Shown here piece by piece: positions 21,502-34,109 of a stretch of 64,000 bases of DNA. This stretch comes from Trileptium ribeirensis. Taxonomy: Eukaryota; Nematoda; Enoplea; Enoplida; Thoracostomopsidae. The notes below the pieces were generated by a model. The model had not been told where the DNA came from and did no database searches. It saw nothing but the letters and a program-made list of their open reading frames with translations. The stretch spans positions 1 to 64,000 of the forward strand of contig JASANE010021313.1 in NCBI GenBank assembly GCA_030248225.1, read 5' to 3'. The translations under genes were made by a program, and so were the position numbers. Numbering within the stretch: position 1 is the first letter of the stretch; every line of letters begins with the position of its first letter.

Positions 21502-22122
21502 GTAAAAATTTCAAACGCACTGATTTCAACAACATGTCCAATTATTTTGCAAACATAGATTGGAGCAAATATCTCGATTATAGATTTTCTGTAGCCGATA
21601 TGTGGAGTAACATTTTATTGATTTTTGATAATGCATTTGTTTGTTTTGTACCGTCTTTTGCATAACTGAAAACACTGGCAAACAATATCCTGCTAGAATA
21701 CGTCGTGCGATTTTGCGTAAGAAAAAATTATGGCGCATTTGTTCTGGTCCAACTCAATTTCTAGATTTTAAATTACAGTCTGAGATTTGCAAAGAGTTTA
21801 ATTAATCTGTATAAATGCAAACAAGAAACTAATATTCTCCCTTCTGGTAATAGTAAAAGATTTTTTGCTTACGTGAAAAAACGCTGTTTTAAACAAGATG
21901 ATATTTGCCCTATTTTTGATAACGGTCATTTACAGGATGATACTCAAAGTAAATATAATATTGTGAATGAACAGTTTGCCAGTGTTTTCGTTACTGATGA
22001 TGGAATCTCGCCTTTGCCATTGTTCTACTTCCCTGATTTGTTGTACTTATATGATGCTAATTTTGATGTCGTGCTGATCCATAGGTTAATGAAAAAGTTG
22101 GCTCCAAAATGTAGTTACACTG
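21502..22122 (+). pseudogene. CR1-like element, region between endonuclease and RT
   Basis: Reading on in the same frame past the stop gives FANIDWSKYLDY then a TAA, and later pieces lie in other frames (the 91-codon frame at 21,873-22,148 ends in a hydrophobic pre-RT stretch with KCSYTVDGIP). Several indels are needed to connect them. This is the normal spacer of such elements, decayed. Confidence 0.65.
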
Positions 22123-22825
22123 TTGATGGAATACCTCTATTATTTTGAACATAATGGCAGACGTTTTGGCAAAACCACTCACGGCTTTTTTCAGTATTGT
22201 TTCGATACATGTGAAATTCCGAGTGATTGGGAAAGGTCAGATGTTAAACCTTTGTTTAAAAAAGGAGATGCTTCTTTTCCTGTAAACTACAGACCCATAT
22301 CTCTTACTAGTTCAGTTTGTCGACTAATGGAATCTGTAATTAAACATTACATTTCGAATTTTCTGCAACGTAATTCTCTATTATCCAGCTCTCAACACGG
22401 TTTTGTTCATGGTAGATCTTGTTGTACCCAGCTTATTGAGCTACTGAACGACTGTTCTTCTGCTTTCGATACAGGATCTGTAGTTGATGTCGTTTATATT
22501 GACTTTTCTAAGGCATTTGACACTCTCGGTCATAGTAAATTGCTAACTAAATTGTCTACGATTGGAGTTAGGGGCAAGTTCTATAAGCGGATCCAAAACT
22601 TTTTGAGTAACAGTAATACCACGAGTGAAGATTGATAATATATATTCATCATATAAATCGGTTACCTGTGGTGTTCCGCAAGGATCAGTATTAGGTCCGC
22701 TGCTTTTTGCTATATTTATCAACGATCTAGAAAGCATTCTACTGGAGACTATATCACTGAAACTTTTTGCTGACGATATAAAAATTTACAAAAGAATCAC
22801 TCGATTATTTTGCAACAGGCTTTAG
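22123..22825 (+). pseudogene. CR1-like element, reverse transcriptase
   Basis: Two overlapping frames cover the RT palm. The first has LFKKGD, NYRPISLTSSVCRLME, QHGFVHGRSC and the first catalytic Asp in YIDFSKAFDTL, ending at 22,635. The second has GVPQGSVLGPLLF and the second catalytic pair in LFADDIKIY. One frameshift near 22,620 separates them and another lies before 22,810. All three catalytic aspartates are still present in the broken text. Confidence 0.9.
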
Positions 22826-23583
22826 ATAGTATTGATCGTTGGACATCGTTGTGGCAATTATACATAGCTGGTAATAAGACGCAGTGTATTCGAATTGGTG
22901 GCATAAGTGATCTCAAATACACGATTAATTCGATTGATGTTAGTTCTGTTTATACTGTCAAAGATTTAGGTGTTCATATTTCTTGGAATATTAAACCACA
23001 CGAACACATCAATTCAGTATGCATAAAATCATATTGTCTTACTAATATGTTTTTTCGTTGTTTTATAACTCGTAATATATCTGCTTTACTTATGTCTATT
23101 ACATATCGTTATTATGTATTGCCTATACTTGAATATATCTCGCCTGTCTGGTGACCATGTTACTTTAGATGAAATCGATAAAATTGAAAGTGTTCAAAGA
23201 TATTTTACGCGTCGTTTGTTATTTAGTACTAAACCAACTTTAAATTACATGGAAAACTTAGATATCTTAAATTAGACTCATTGGAATTGAGAAGAATTTA
23301 TGCTGACTTAATTCCATGCTATAAAATTGTTCGCAAAGAAGTTGCTTTGCGTTTTACGGACTTTTTTCAATTTGTGCCAAATACATATAATACTAGGGGG
23401 CATTCTTTGGGTTTGTTTGTGACGCCGTGTACTAAAGACTGTCGTAAATTTTTCTTTGTAAATCGAGTACTACCGGTTTGGAACAGCTTACCATCAAATG
23501 TAAACGGATTTCCAGTACCCTTAGCCTATTCGAGTAAGCAGTTCAGAAAGATGTTGCTCTCATGTAATTTTACTCAATTCTAA
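22810..23583 (+). pseudogene. CR1-like element, RT thumb and C-terminal domain
   Basis: The frame 22,810-23,154 has TVKDLGVHIS and a YYVLPILEYISPVW-type C-terminal motif. A stop and shift follow, then 23,281-23,583 with ELRRIYADLI.CYKI and a PVWNSLPSNV motif. These are standard parts of the CR1/Jockey C terminus. Confidence 0.8.
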
Positions 23584-23783
23584 AATTTGATAGAAACTTT
23601 TAAATTCAGAAAGGAGGTTATTGGTTTCTACCCCTCTAGCCTGAGGTTCAGGGTCTCATGCCCTGGTACCTACATCTCGCATTCACATATTATTTTCGGG
23701 ATGGCTTTGTATATATCTACGTGTTATTTATACAATGTATTAGTTTTTTGTATTGTACATTATTGTTCATGCCAATAAAAAAG

Positions 23784-24350
23784 GCGGTGAAGTGTTACAT
23801 GAAGCATAAGTTAGTCCTTCACCTCCTTTCCTCCTTTCCTTGCCTTTCCTTACCTTCGGATTCATTCAATCTTTACATAAAGGATTTATTGGAAGATATC
23901 GCTGTACCTATAGGATAAGAAAGGTATATATAAAGGTACATATATTTATAAACAGTTCTATTGCCTGATATTTACACAAATTTGCAAAAGTCAAATATCA
24001 GAAATAAATTATTTGTTTTTAAAAGACAACTGCTAAGAGACACATTCAATTCACCTCTCCCTGCTGCATTGACTGCCAGAAATGAAAACCCGCTGACCAG
24101 CTTAAGAATATGAAATTAATATTTCTATGAACTTTTTCTATTGTCCTCTAATGAACAACTGAGAAATATTAACGACCACAATCTCATGGAGAGGCTTCGC
24201 CTTTGTGACGTCTGAAGTGTCTGATTTGAAAACCAAATCATATACTTCGTATTATTTGAACAAAATTCAGTCTCCCATACTTACCGAATATATAATATAT
24301 TAATACCATAAGGTGCCATAGTAAACACTTCTGTAAATTTACTTCATTTT
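23784..24350. other. Intergenic after the CR1-like element
   Basis: It begins with a CTCCTTTCCTCCTTTCCTTGCC polypyrimidine patch (about 23,820-23,855). No gene seen. Confidence 0.4.
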
Positions 24351-24530
24351 GATAATAATCTGAGCCTTGATCCAGGGCAACAACTTATATCTTTAAGGAT
24401 TCTAGGCCCCTTGTCCTGGCATTTATAATTTTATATATATTGTGATAATAATCTGAGCCTTGATCCAGGGCAACAACTTATATCTTTAAGGATTCTAGAC
24501 CCATTGTCCTGGCATTTATACTTTTATTGC
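24351..24530 (+). repeat. 93-bp tandem duplication
   Basis: GATAATAATCTGAGCCTTG starts at 24351 and again at 24444. The units differ at only a few positions, so the duplication is young. Confidence 0.9.
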
Positions 24531-24534
24531 ATGT

Positions 24535-25130
24535 GAACATATCGTGGGAATATGATGCTTTGACAGCAAAATGTTTACGTCTTCAATTTTGTATACTTCA
24601 TGTATGGTACCTTTCGGGTTATTTGTGTTCTCATTCTTTTTTATTATATTTACGGCCATGTTTATTAAATACACTGTTAGTACTATGTGTATAAAAGTTG
24701 CGAAGTGCAATTTGCTGTATTTGTATACCTTATACCACTCGTGTGCATCATGCAGTTTGTACTGAGCTAATAAACTACTTTAAAACTTAGTGTTATGAAA
24801 CGTACAATTCATAGCATACTTTTAGAAAAACAATAAGAACAGTTTAAATCTGGCCACACCATGCAGGGGATAGCTCATTGATAGATATCATGGGATTTTA
24901 TTGCCTGACTTTACTGGTCACACCGTAGAAGCTGCATGCTAAATTTGGTTGAGTTTGGTACACGTGTTTAGAAATTACAATGGGCATCATCCCAGGGAAT
25001 CCCAATTTTTTGAAATAACGGAATTTATAAATTTTGGTATTATAGCAGGATATAAAAAAAGTTTAAAATAAATTTTTTGCGTGCTAGGGCTGTAATATGG
25101 GAATATAATGGATTCGAGTGTGCTCACAGG
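24535..25130. other. Intergenic, nothing recognised
   Basis: AT-rich; no supportable gene or repeat. Confidence 0.35.
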
Positions 25131-25139
25131 TTACCTTAA

Positions 25140-25715
25140 CAATAACATTTAGATCTAGGGTAGCAAGGTTACCTCATCCGGAGGGTTTGACCGGCCTCAA
25201 ACCATATTTACCCTCTTCCTCCCTCTCCGAATAGTGTAGCAACCTGAAACGAACAGTCAGAAATTTGTATTGATTTTCAATATCATTAGCGCATAGATAT
25301 GGAGGTGCATAGGTATTACGGTAAGATCCTTAAGGACAGATGATCTAATTCATTTTTGAAAACTTACCCCACTTTTGCTAAAATTGTTGCTGAAATTTTA
25401 CGCGGCAGTGGGGAGATGAGGGTGCGTAGACCTCAGGAGGTAGAGTAAATACATCCTAAGAGGTGTTCTACAGTTAGGGAGTAACCCAAATACCGCCCCT
25501 TATCGGCACTTAAGCATTGTTAGTGGTAAAAATATTTAACTGTTTACAGTGCATACAGGTCAGGAGGGGTAGAGTGAATATGACCTGACGGGTCCGCCCT
25601 TTTTTGGACTGATACATACACCGCAGCTCATCGGCATCTATGCATTAATGAGAAAAATTTTTTTAATATTTAAAACGGTGTACCAAACATGCTTATCGGC
25701 GGCGTTGGAGGTAGG
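25140..25715 (+). repeat. Diverged tandem repeat, about 130-bp unit
   Basis: CAGGAGG(GG)TAGAGT.AATA..(T)CCT occurs at about 25,433 and 25,562. Each is followed by a CGCCC patch, a TCGGCA-CTTAAGCATT or TCGGCATCTATGCATT word, and an A/T run. A weaker related start lies at 25,143. Confidence 0.5.
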
Positions 25716-26635
25716 ACGGTACCTGCAGTTTTCATAAAACATTGCATTGTTTTTCAAAACAGTAGAGAAACATTTAAGCAAAGGGCATATTGAACATCGT
25801 CTATTATTAGCTAAACTAGTTTGCCTTAACTATTAACGACCATTTCGATTGTAATTTATTTCACCACGGTAGACACTGGCCACTGTGACCAACATAACCA
25901 ACAGAATTATGCATGAGTAAACTCAAGGTGCGTCGCGCACCATCCTCTGCTGTGAATAGCGGTTTGCCATCGCTTGTTTAGTGCATCAACTTTCCGAGAA
26001 CGTGTAAAAGACGTAAATTTGGGGTTCTATGCACCGCATTCAAAAAGTTAAGAAGCAAAATGTTGGCCTAATACCGATTAGTCTTAATATATTTACTAAC
26101 TGCTTAGTCACCGTTTGACGTTCTAACTGTAAAATTTGTATTTTAAATCGAACGTAAATGCTCCCGTTTATTGTTTTTAGGCTGCACAATGAATGTGATG
26201 TTCGCAAACTATACGTGTTAGCATTCGCATAGCTAAATGTGTTAGCGCAGCGAAAATATGCGAAATGGAAGTTGCCACGTTGTGCGTTGCGAAACGGAAT
26301 GGTGATAAAACAGCAAACAGATACATTGTGTTAGCGAACAGAAGCTACCAATTTTGTAATCAGTTGCACTGCGTTCGCGAACGATAATTTTTGAATTTGG
26401 AGTTACCTATTAAAATGGCTGTTTTGTTCTCTGATAGAATTTTGTACATTGTTCGAAAAAGTTTTGTCTTTCATATAATTTACCTAGCTAGGCCTACTTA
26501 TGTAATCTATATTTCATATTGTCGGGATCTAGTAGGCATCGGGGGTTTAATAGGCTACCAGGACATTCCCAGGGCAAAAATGCTAATATTTATATTTTTT
26601 CACTAAATAGTTTATTATAACATTTATTATACGTC
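25716..26635. other. Intergenic, nothing recognised
   Basis: Contains several GCGAA/TTCGC words at 26,190-26,380 without a clear unit. No gene supported. Confidence 0.35.
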
Positions 26636-26639
26636 TTAT

Positions 26640-27150
26640 TGCTCGTACATTCCGGTACCTATCCGATCGTAATTTCTTGCTGCTATACAAGAGTCTTGTC
26701 CGCCCTCGTCTGGAATTTGCTATGGCAGCCTGGAGGCCTCACTATAAACGAGACATTTTTGTGCTGGAAAATGTCCAACCAAACTTATCCCAAGGTTGCG
26801 CCTATTGTCGTGCGAACAGCGTCTTTTAGCGTTGGGCTTGCAGTCTCTTGAAACCCGACGTCTGCGAAATGACCTTGGTCTCATGTACAAGATCATGAAA
26901 GGACTGGTCGATTATCCGTATAATAACCTTTTCGACCTGGCGCCCCAGCTGGGCCTCCGTCAGCATGAACTTAAAGTATCCCGTGGTGTTGCTTGTTTCG
27001 ATCTTCGTCACCATTTCTTCTCATTGAGAGTGGCTCGAATCTGGAATTCACTTAGCTATCATGTGGTTGGTTCAAAAGGCGCCTCCACGTCTCCAAACCG
27101 ATTTCTGAACTCTGATTCGCTTGCTGCTCTCGGCTGTTTTGTTTTATAGG
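26640..27150 (+). pseudogene. 5'-truncated CR1-like element, C-terminal domain
   Basis: The first part, in another frame, gives LLYKSLVRPRLEFAM.AW. The frame 26,796-27,149 then gives ERLLALGLQSLETRR-like text (here EQRLLALGLQSLETRR), RNDLGLMYKIMKGL, FFSLRVARIWNSLS and a final stop. This is the post-RT C terminus typical of CR1/Jockey elements. Its wording differs strongly from that of the element at 20-24 kb, so it is a second family. One frameshift near 26,790 separates the two parts. Confidence 0.8.
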
Positions 27151-27283
27151 GCAGTGCTGCAACGACAAAACAACCCCCTTGGTCGGGGTTTCTTTCCATA
27201 CCGGTGTCAACTACTCACGTGCTACGACCAGCTGCCCATTGGAATGCGATGATACCTGATATGGATACCAGGTAATAACCAGG

Positions 27284-28965
27284 TATATGGCTCCATGGAT
27301 TTTCAAAATTCTAAAATTTATAAAATTTATTTTTTTATCTAATTTGCATAATGTCGTGTTGTTTTTCTTATTAGCTAAGTCTAAGTTTAGCTTAATTTTA
27401 TTTTTAATTTCAGTCTGGTTCTGATCTCGTACGGGATAGTCGTGTGTCTTCCCCGAAAGAACTTCGGATCGCTTTATGATTTGATTTGTGTTTTTGTTTG
27501 ATGCGGGTTACTTAGCTAATATTATAGATTTTAGTTGTCCTTTTTAATGGCTTTATATTGTGGAGAGTGGTCTGGTGCGTGGTAGACAAAAGTACTGATA
27601 CGTCAGCGGTTACGCATACGACTCACTGGTATGGCACTGTAGTAGTCCTACTGGAAAGGTGCTTATAGTCGGCCCTTAGCCCAGTGGACTAGTATTCTGA
27701 ATCAGGAAACGCCTATACTCGGGTTTCCTTGTAGTAGCTTATAGCACAGTGGTTTTATTGATTGGGCGCAAAGAATGAGTATAGTTATTGCTTGACTGTT
27801 GCAGATTAGAGTGGAAAGTTGTCTAGTGCACGGGAAGGACTGAGAGCAGCGACACAAATAAGTACTCCTATTTCCAGTAGCATCTTATTTAATAATATTA
27901 ACTTTCCATATAAAATCGTGAGCAATTGGCGATAAGGATGCTAGGAGTGATAGGTAGTAGTATAACACTAGGGCTAGTAATACTTTACAAATTTTGGCCC
28001 AGCGTCGAGTGAGTGGTGACCCTGGTGAGAGTGTATGTGGACTCGAATAAAATTAGTAGTGCTAATACACCAGTGGCTACCGTCCGGCGTCATTGTGTGT
28101 GCCGTACTATTCTTGAGTAGACCGGTTGAGTAAGGGGTGAGGATTCGAATAACCACCTCGAGAGCTTCCTACCTTTAAACATCTCAAGGTTAAATAGCCA
28201 AGACCAGTAGTGAGAAACTTCAACTGCATAGTAGTTGACCCCTACTGTACAGTTTTAATAACGTGGTTGGCATCCGTCCGGAGTCGTCTGTTTAAAATAA
28301 CGGGCATTATTAGCGTAATTCTAAGACTTAGGTCGAGGTACTCAGATAATCGCACAGTGGCTACCGTCCGGCGTCATTGTGTCAACCCACAAGGGCTTGC
28401 TTTAGTAAAGTAACAAATAACATAAATCGTAACCCCTATCGCTCAATGATAATCTTTAAACATTAGTTGGTATAATTTAAGGAAGGAATTAGTAAGGACT
28501 AGGTCAATGCTTGTCAGCCTTAAATAAACGTGAGGCTTGAGTGAGCAAAAGCATGGTACCAAAGAACGGTACAAGTCTTTTCAAACGAGCATCGAGAAAG
28601 CACGTAATCGAATACGGATACTATGAAAAGTATCAAAAGCGGTCACGGTGTTATCATTGCCTAACGTTTTATCATTGCGTAATAAACGTTCTATATTCGT
28701 GTCTGTTGCCCAAATGTCTGAAATTCGAACAATAGAGCTGAGCACAGGGCACGCAGCAACGCAAAAGATAAAGCACTAGAATTGCTCACGAAAGAAAGAC
28801 GCGGCAGTGTCAAGTGTCACACCGGCATTCTACTGGCCACACCTCAAACCGCACAATCTTTCGGTGACGAATCCCGTCTCCTTTTTAATTCCGATAGCCG
28901 ATATAAGGAAAAACCCCCTTCCAACTCCTAACTCTTTCAAAAGCATAAAATATAACAGTAGATTA
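27284..28965 (+). repeat. Long tandem unit 1 (about 1.7 kb)
   Basis: Colinear with 29,022-30,972: TATATGG.TCC at the start, ACCTAATTT(G/A)CATAAT-like, GGAAACGCCTATACTCGGG, AATTTTGGCCCAGCGTCGAGTGAGTGGT, AACTTCAACTGCATAGTAGT and TTCTACTGGCCACACCTC at the end. No coding capacity is evident. Confidence 0.75.
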
Positions 28966-29021
28966 CACAAGGCTTCCCGGAGATAAAATCACAATTTTTT
29001 TAGATTTTTACTAAAATCCCT

Positions 29022-30972
29022 ATTATATGGTTCCCCCAAATATTAGTTTCAACAAAATTCCAAAAATTTAAAATTTTACAATTATAGTTCCTTTTTACCT
29101 AATTTACATAATTTTCGCTCGTTTAACGCACTAGCTATGTACAGTTAGCTTAGTTTTAATTTAGTTCTTCAGTCTTACTTCCTTTTTCTAGAGGTTGCGG
29201 TATCAAATTATCAGTTCTGCTTAATCGTTTATTTTAACAGTTCATTAGTTTTTGGTTCAGACTACCTATCTAGTCTGTTAGTTTTACTACACGTGTTCAG
29301 TTGGCGGCTAGCATACTGTGAGCTAAGAGTCTGGTAAAAAAAAAAAGGCGGAAGTAATGCTTAGCCTTATTATCGCTTTGGAGTTTTTGTTTTGATTGGA
29401 GATATTGGGTTACGCAAGGAATTGCTTATTTCTATTCGTGCCGGTTATTGTTATATTATCAAGAAAGAGCTTATGGTCGACCCTTCTAGCAGCCGCTGAA
29501 TCTCAAGGAAACGCCTATACTCGGGGTTCCGGCATTACCGACTTGCTTAATATTGTTGCGAATATTTGGAGTGCAAAGAATGCGCGGTTTGATTATAACC
29601 GAGGAGAGTATAGGAATGTTATATAGTTGAGTACCGGCAACCAGCAGCACAAATAAGTATTCTTAATCGTTACTATCTTAATTAGTAATAATATTTTTTC
29701 CTATAAAATGGAATTAAGAAGTGGCAGTAAAACTCAATAGGGGCGATAGTCTAATAGAAGCGTATTAGGTTTAGTAATAGCTTAAAAATTTCGGCCCCTT
29801 TTGTGTCGACTGAGTGGTAACCAGGGCGAGAGCGCAGGCGAGACTCGAATAAATTAGTAATACTAATACGTCCTCTGGCAGACTTTCGGTGTCGAGGTGT
29901 AGCCGGTGTAATTCTTGAGTAGAGCGGGCGAGTAAGTGTTTGGAATTGGAACAACCACCTCGAGAAACCTCTTCCTCAAAACCATCCTGAGACCACGCAG
30001 TCAAGGCCAGGACTGAGCAAACTTCAACTGCATAGTAGTCGACTGCTACTATGCAGTTTTAATAACGTGGTTCGGCAGCCTCTCGGTGTCGTTCTGTTTA
30101 AAATAATTGGCATTACTAGCGTAATTCTAAGGTCTAGCCTTTCGGTGGTGTGTTGTGTTAAGACCGTAAGCGCTAGTAAAGTAATAGATTGCCTAAATCC
30201 TAATCACTAACGCTCAAGTATATATAACCCTTAAGTAATAGTTGTTATAACTTAGGGTTAAGGACTAGGTCGAGTACTAAGTAACTTTAACTTAACCTAA
30301 GGACTAAAGTAATAAATAGGGATCGTCCAGAGTACCGACATCAGTGGCCAAGGCGTGTACAAGCTAAAGTCAGACTGTGCAGAAGTTATACGTCAGATTG
30401 TGCACAAACCGGTGTCAGACTGTGCAAGAGCCCAGTGGAGAACTGTGCAAGTATTGTCGTTGGAGTATCGCGTGAGCTAAAAATAATCTATTACTAAAGA
30501 ATAGTACTGCTGGTTTGGATACAAGGGTGCAACTAATTGCTATTGACAATTTAACTGAGCGGTCGTGAGCTAAAAAATAATACGGTAATAAAGAATAGAA
30601 CTAGAAGAACGGAATCACGAATTGCAGACGGTGATCAGGAATAGTGCCGCTATAGACGCGGTTGCGATCTGAGTATAATAACATTTTATCACGTTGAAAT
30701 AAATCTTCTATATACGTGTCTGTTGCCGATTATCTGGATTGCGAGCGATAAAGCCGAGCAAGGATCACGCCGCATCGCGAAATATAGGGCACTAGAATCG
30801 CTCACGAAAGAAAAAGCGCGCCACACTAGCGTCCCACCGGCATTCTACTGGCCACACCTCGAACAGCACAATCTTCCTGTGACGAATCCCGTCCTTTTTT
30901 TAATTCCGATAGCTGACATAAGGAAAAAGCCCGAGTTCACCCTCATCCCTCTAAAAAGCAAAAAATATAACA
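29022..30972 (+). repeat. Long tandem unit 2 (about 1.95 kb)
   Basis: Second copy of the unit at 27,284, longer because of extra sequence near 30,300-30,700. That stretch contains four short repeats of GTCAGACTGTGCA-type text (30,370-30,450) and a doubled GTGAGCTAAAAA..AATA block. A polyadenylation-like AATAAA precedes TCTATATACGTGTCTGTTGCC at about 30,700, and the same end occurs in unit 1. Confidence 0.75.
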
Positions 30973-31013
30973 CATATGTCGAATATAGTGTTTTTATACC
31001 TGCTGCCACTTTG

Positions 31014-31090
31014 GGCAGGGATAGTTCAGTCGGTAGAGCGCCTGCTTGCGGCTCCGCGACGGGGTGGTTGTGGGTTCGAATTTCACCCGG
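31014..31090 (+). repeat. tRNA-like sequence / SINE head
   Basis: GGGATAGTTCAGTCGGTAGAGC has the box A and D-arm pattern, and GTGGGTTCGAATTTCAC has the T-arm with box B. The spacing is about that of a tRNA. The ends do not form a convincing seven-base acceptor stem and the anticodon arm is distorted, so I call a SINE head or tRNA pseudogene rather than a functional tRNA. It sits just after the second long tandem unit. Confidence 0.55.
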
Positions 31091-31094
31091 GAAA

Positions 31095-32230
31095 ATTAAT
31101 GGAATTTTAGCTCCACAGAACACAAACCAACGGCTCCTGGAATGTTGTAGTTGAATGGTTTACTTTTTTCTCTTCCTGTTATTTTGTCCTTAGTCTTCAA
31201 TAATTTGGAAGCTGGCTTCAGTTGGTCTTTTGCTAATGCGTATCCAGACCGGAACAAACGTAACGACAGAGTGACCTAGCTAAATATCACACCCCCCTTA
31301 TTGTAAGTACTTTAAAACAAAAGATTAGATACTTGCTACTTATAAGCTTCTATTTATTACGAAATCCGTTTCAAAACAACCTTATAAATTCCATGAAAAA
31401 TACGAAAATTTCTTCTGAAATACGTATGCAAAATCATAATTAGGTTTTACAGAAGCTGTGTTAAAGGTATCCTGGGAGTACCATGTAACAGGGCACCAAA
31501 GAAAACTTGGGCGGTAGGCGTTATTCTCAATGAATATTGAGGTACACTTGTAAACGTTGGGCTTGGGGGTATATATGCCGAAAACGGACCATATGAACGG
31601 ATATTGGAAAGTACACGAGCATGACTGAGTGGAATATTCTTCTACAAAGTTTTCATAATGTACTTTGGATATATATTATTGCTCACCATAATAGTTCGCT
31701 AGTTTTAGATTTTAAATAAATGCTACGTTATTGTGTAATTATATTTATATATATTCAATTTATAAATTAATAAGTAGACAAAGTACCTGCGACTTCAAAT
31801 ATGACACGCGCTGCTAAAATGGTACGTAAATTGGTGAAGCATCGTGATTTTAAGGAAAATTTGAACAATCTGGATCATTTTTTATATCGTTTTATAACAA
31901 CATTTTATATTGATATATGCTCTATTTGATTCAAGGATAAGCGACTTCTGAAGGCACAGTAGGTGGGTGAGTGTTAATGACTTAGACTGTTGCGTAAACC
32001 ATTACATGTGTAATCGTCTGAGTTAGTGAACATCTCCACGTTACCAATTGCGACTATTTTTGCTAGTTGGCCACACATCACGTTACATTTGCAGATAGCG
32101 TCGCGTTATCCAGTGCATCGCTTTATCCCGTTTTCTGGGGATACAGGTCATCAGTCGCACTAGCGCTAAGAAATCTGCCTGACACAATTCACTAATGTAG
32201 GTGGCCTGAAAGTGAAGCCATTTCGAAGCA
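31095..32230. other. Intergenic, nothing recognised
   Basis: AT-rich; no coding frame with recognisable protein. Confidence 0.35.
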
Positions 32231-32234
32231 ATCT

Positions 32235-32410
32235 GCGAGGATCTGTGATATCAGGTAGAAACCAGAACCAGCACTGTAAATTTGAAACAGAAACGGAACA
32301 TAGTTTTATAATCTATATATAAATAGTGAAATAACTTGAAGAGATACATGTAATATGTCTTTGAAATGCTTTGAAAATAACTGTTGTTTGGTTTTAATAT
32401 GTTGTCATGT
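32235..32410 (+). repeat. Dispersed repeat family A, partial copy
   Basis: GAACCAGCACTG..AATTTGAAAC, then TATATATAAATAGTGAAA and GTCTTTGAAATG resemble the left end of copies at 15,880 and 36,430. Confidence 0.35.
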
Positions 32411-32439
32411 CTTTGTGGGACTGAAGAACAGGAAGTTAA

Positions 32440-32700
32440 GTAATTGAGCGGAGCGAGGTCGCCGAGCGAAGCATTTTTATTTTCTGTATGGGAGCAAAAA
32501 AGTCGATGTCCGTTCGTCCGTTAGTCTTTCATGGATCTCAAGAACCACTGAACCTATTTCAAAAAACTTTTTTTGAAAGCTTATCATGTGAGGATGTGCA
32601 CCTGATATTCTAGAAGTTTGGCAACTTGCTAATTTTATCATTAATTAACCTAATTAGCTAATTAACACCCTAATTAAGCTCATAACAGCTTAATTATTGC
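32440..32700 (-). repeat. Inverted copy of the 11.2-11.6 kb repeat
   Basis: It begins GAGCGGAGCGAGGTCGCCGAG, passes GTCGATGTCCGTTCGTCCG and TGCACCTGATATT, and ends TTAATTAACCTAATTAGC, which is the reverse order and strand of the 211-bp unit. Confidence 0.65.
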
Positions 32701-33534
32701 TGTGCTTCGATTGCCATTCATCACCATGCTGTGTAAGCCACGTTACTTCCTTTGTCTTGCTTTTCGTTCGAACGGAATAAGACTATTATTTCATTTACTC
32801 ATTGTTGTCTAGGTAATAATATATATATTCCCAAGACATTGAGTACGTTCATATTACTAATGCCGTTGCTCCGCTCAAAAAATGTAGTTCCACTACGACT
32901 GGTTTTGGACGATTGCGTTGTTCATTGATCGCGAAATGTGTCTCAAATTTGCCCGCTCGGCCAACACAAATATTTTGGTCTTCCACTGTGCTTCCCTGAG
33001 TAAACTGCGTCACACTGAACACACACGCTAAGAACTGAACGTATACTGGCTAGTTTTACGCCGTGTTCGCTCATCGCCAGTTACTAAACGCGTGGTTGTT
33101 AATGTATTGTCCCTAGGCAATCCTGGAATTGATTCTGTGGTTCTGCAGGAACGTTACTTACGATTTCTTCTGTCTTATCAAATTTGTTATTGGTACCTGA
33201 GACTAACTAATACTCCACGCTTTTAAACACAGTTTCTTGCCACAAAACCGCGCGCCGTAGTTATGGCGAACTGATATACATGGCAGCTTTGGAATAGATT
33301 AAAAAGCGATTATAAGCTTACTGTCACATTTTTGGTATTCCGCTGTAATTGTTAATTGTGGATTTTAGATTATTCGTATTCAGTCACAAGAAGGCACACA
33401 ACGTCTTGAAGCTTCTCAATCAGAGTCGGTCAGTACATTGTTGCGTAAGGTATGTCTATTCGATAGAATTGAAGTTGTTTAAAGTGAAGTTACTGCGATA
33501 TTGACTATTGTAGTCGGGGTTCTCAACAGGATTC

Positions 33535-34000
33535 TGTCCAAGGTTTTTTTGGCTCCACAGGTGGGTGTGGACGCAAAAATATTTTTGCTGGACCCAGGGC
33601 AGTTTTGGATTCACAGGCGTTGCGTTTGCTAATAATTTTTTTTTAGGTTTGCGTTTACTTTGGATCAAACGTAATAATAAATCTCTTCATCGGATAAATA
33701 TCAACGAACGTAATAAGCAGATTAATACAGTTTTAAAAGGTATAGAAAATACAGTTGGCGCACTGGAACTCCAAAAACCACAGAAATGTTGTGCACCTCA
33801 TAAAGGCGGACATGAAATTTGTTGCAATCTTTTACAGTGGTAGGTGGTCTAAATTTTGTATGGCTGCTTAATTACGTTTCTTTATCGGACAAAATTCGTG
33901 AAATTCTCTAGCCAAAAATTGCAAATCTGGACCCAGCGTTTAAGGTCTAGACCCAAAAGAAATTTGCTGGACTCAGGGTCCGTTTTGAAAAAATACTCTG
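33535..34000 (+). repeat. TGGACCCAGGG dispersed repeat
   Basis: AAATATTTTTGCTGGACCCAGGGC at 33,580 and AGAAATTTGCTGGACTCAGGG at 33,958, with CCAAGG.TTTTTTTGG.TCCAC at the left. Related to the piece at 8835-8945. Confidence 0.4.
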
Positions 34001-34109
34001 ATTCTGTCAATTCCGTGGGAGCTCGACCTCTTGAAGCAATCGTGGAGAATCGGGACCGGACAAGTTTAGAGGAGGGGACAGTAAAAGCGGACCAAATATT
34101 ATCATATTG

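Larger units (their letters stand above)
20239..23783 (+). mobile_element. Degenerate CR1/Jockey-like non-LTR retrotransposon
   Basis: The order is ORF1-like protein, AP endonuclease, reverse transcriptase and C-terminal domain, all on plus and broken by several frameshifts and stops. An AATAAA-type signal (CCAATAAAAAAG) lies at about 23,771 after the last stop, and no poly(A) tail or target-site duplication is obvious. The endonuclease and RT motifs are those of the CR1/L2/Jockey group. I cannot choose the clade. The left border is only approximate. Confidence 0.85.

Noticed and set aside
30723..31154. 143-codon plus-strand frame containing SSVGRAP-like text
   Set aside because: That text is what a tRNA-like box A/box B sequence gives when translated. 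The frame crosses the repeat end and the SINE head.
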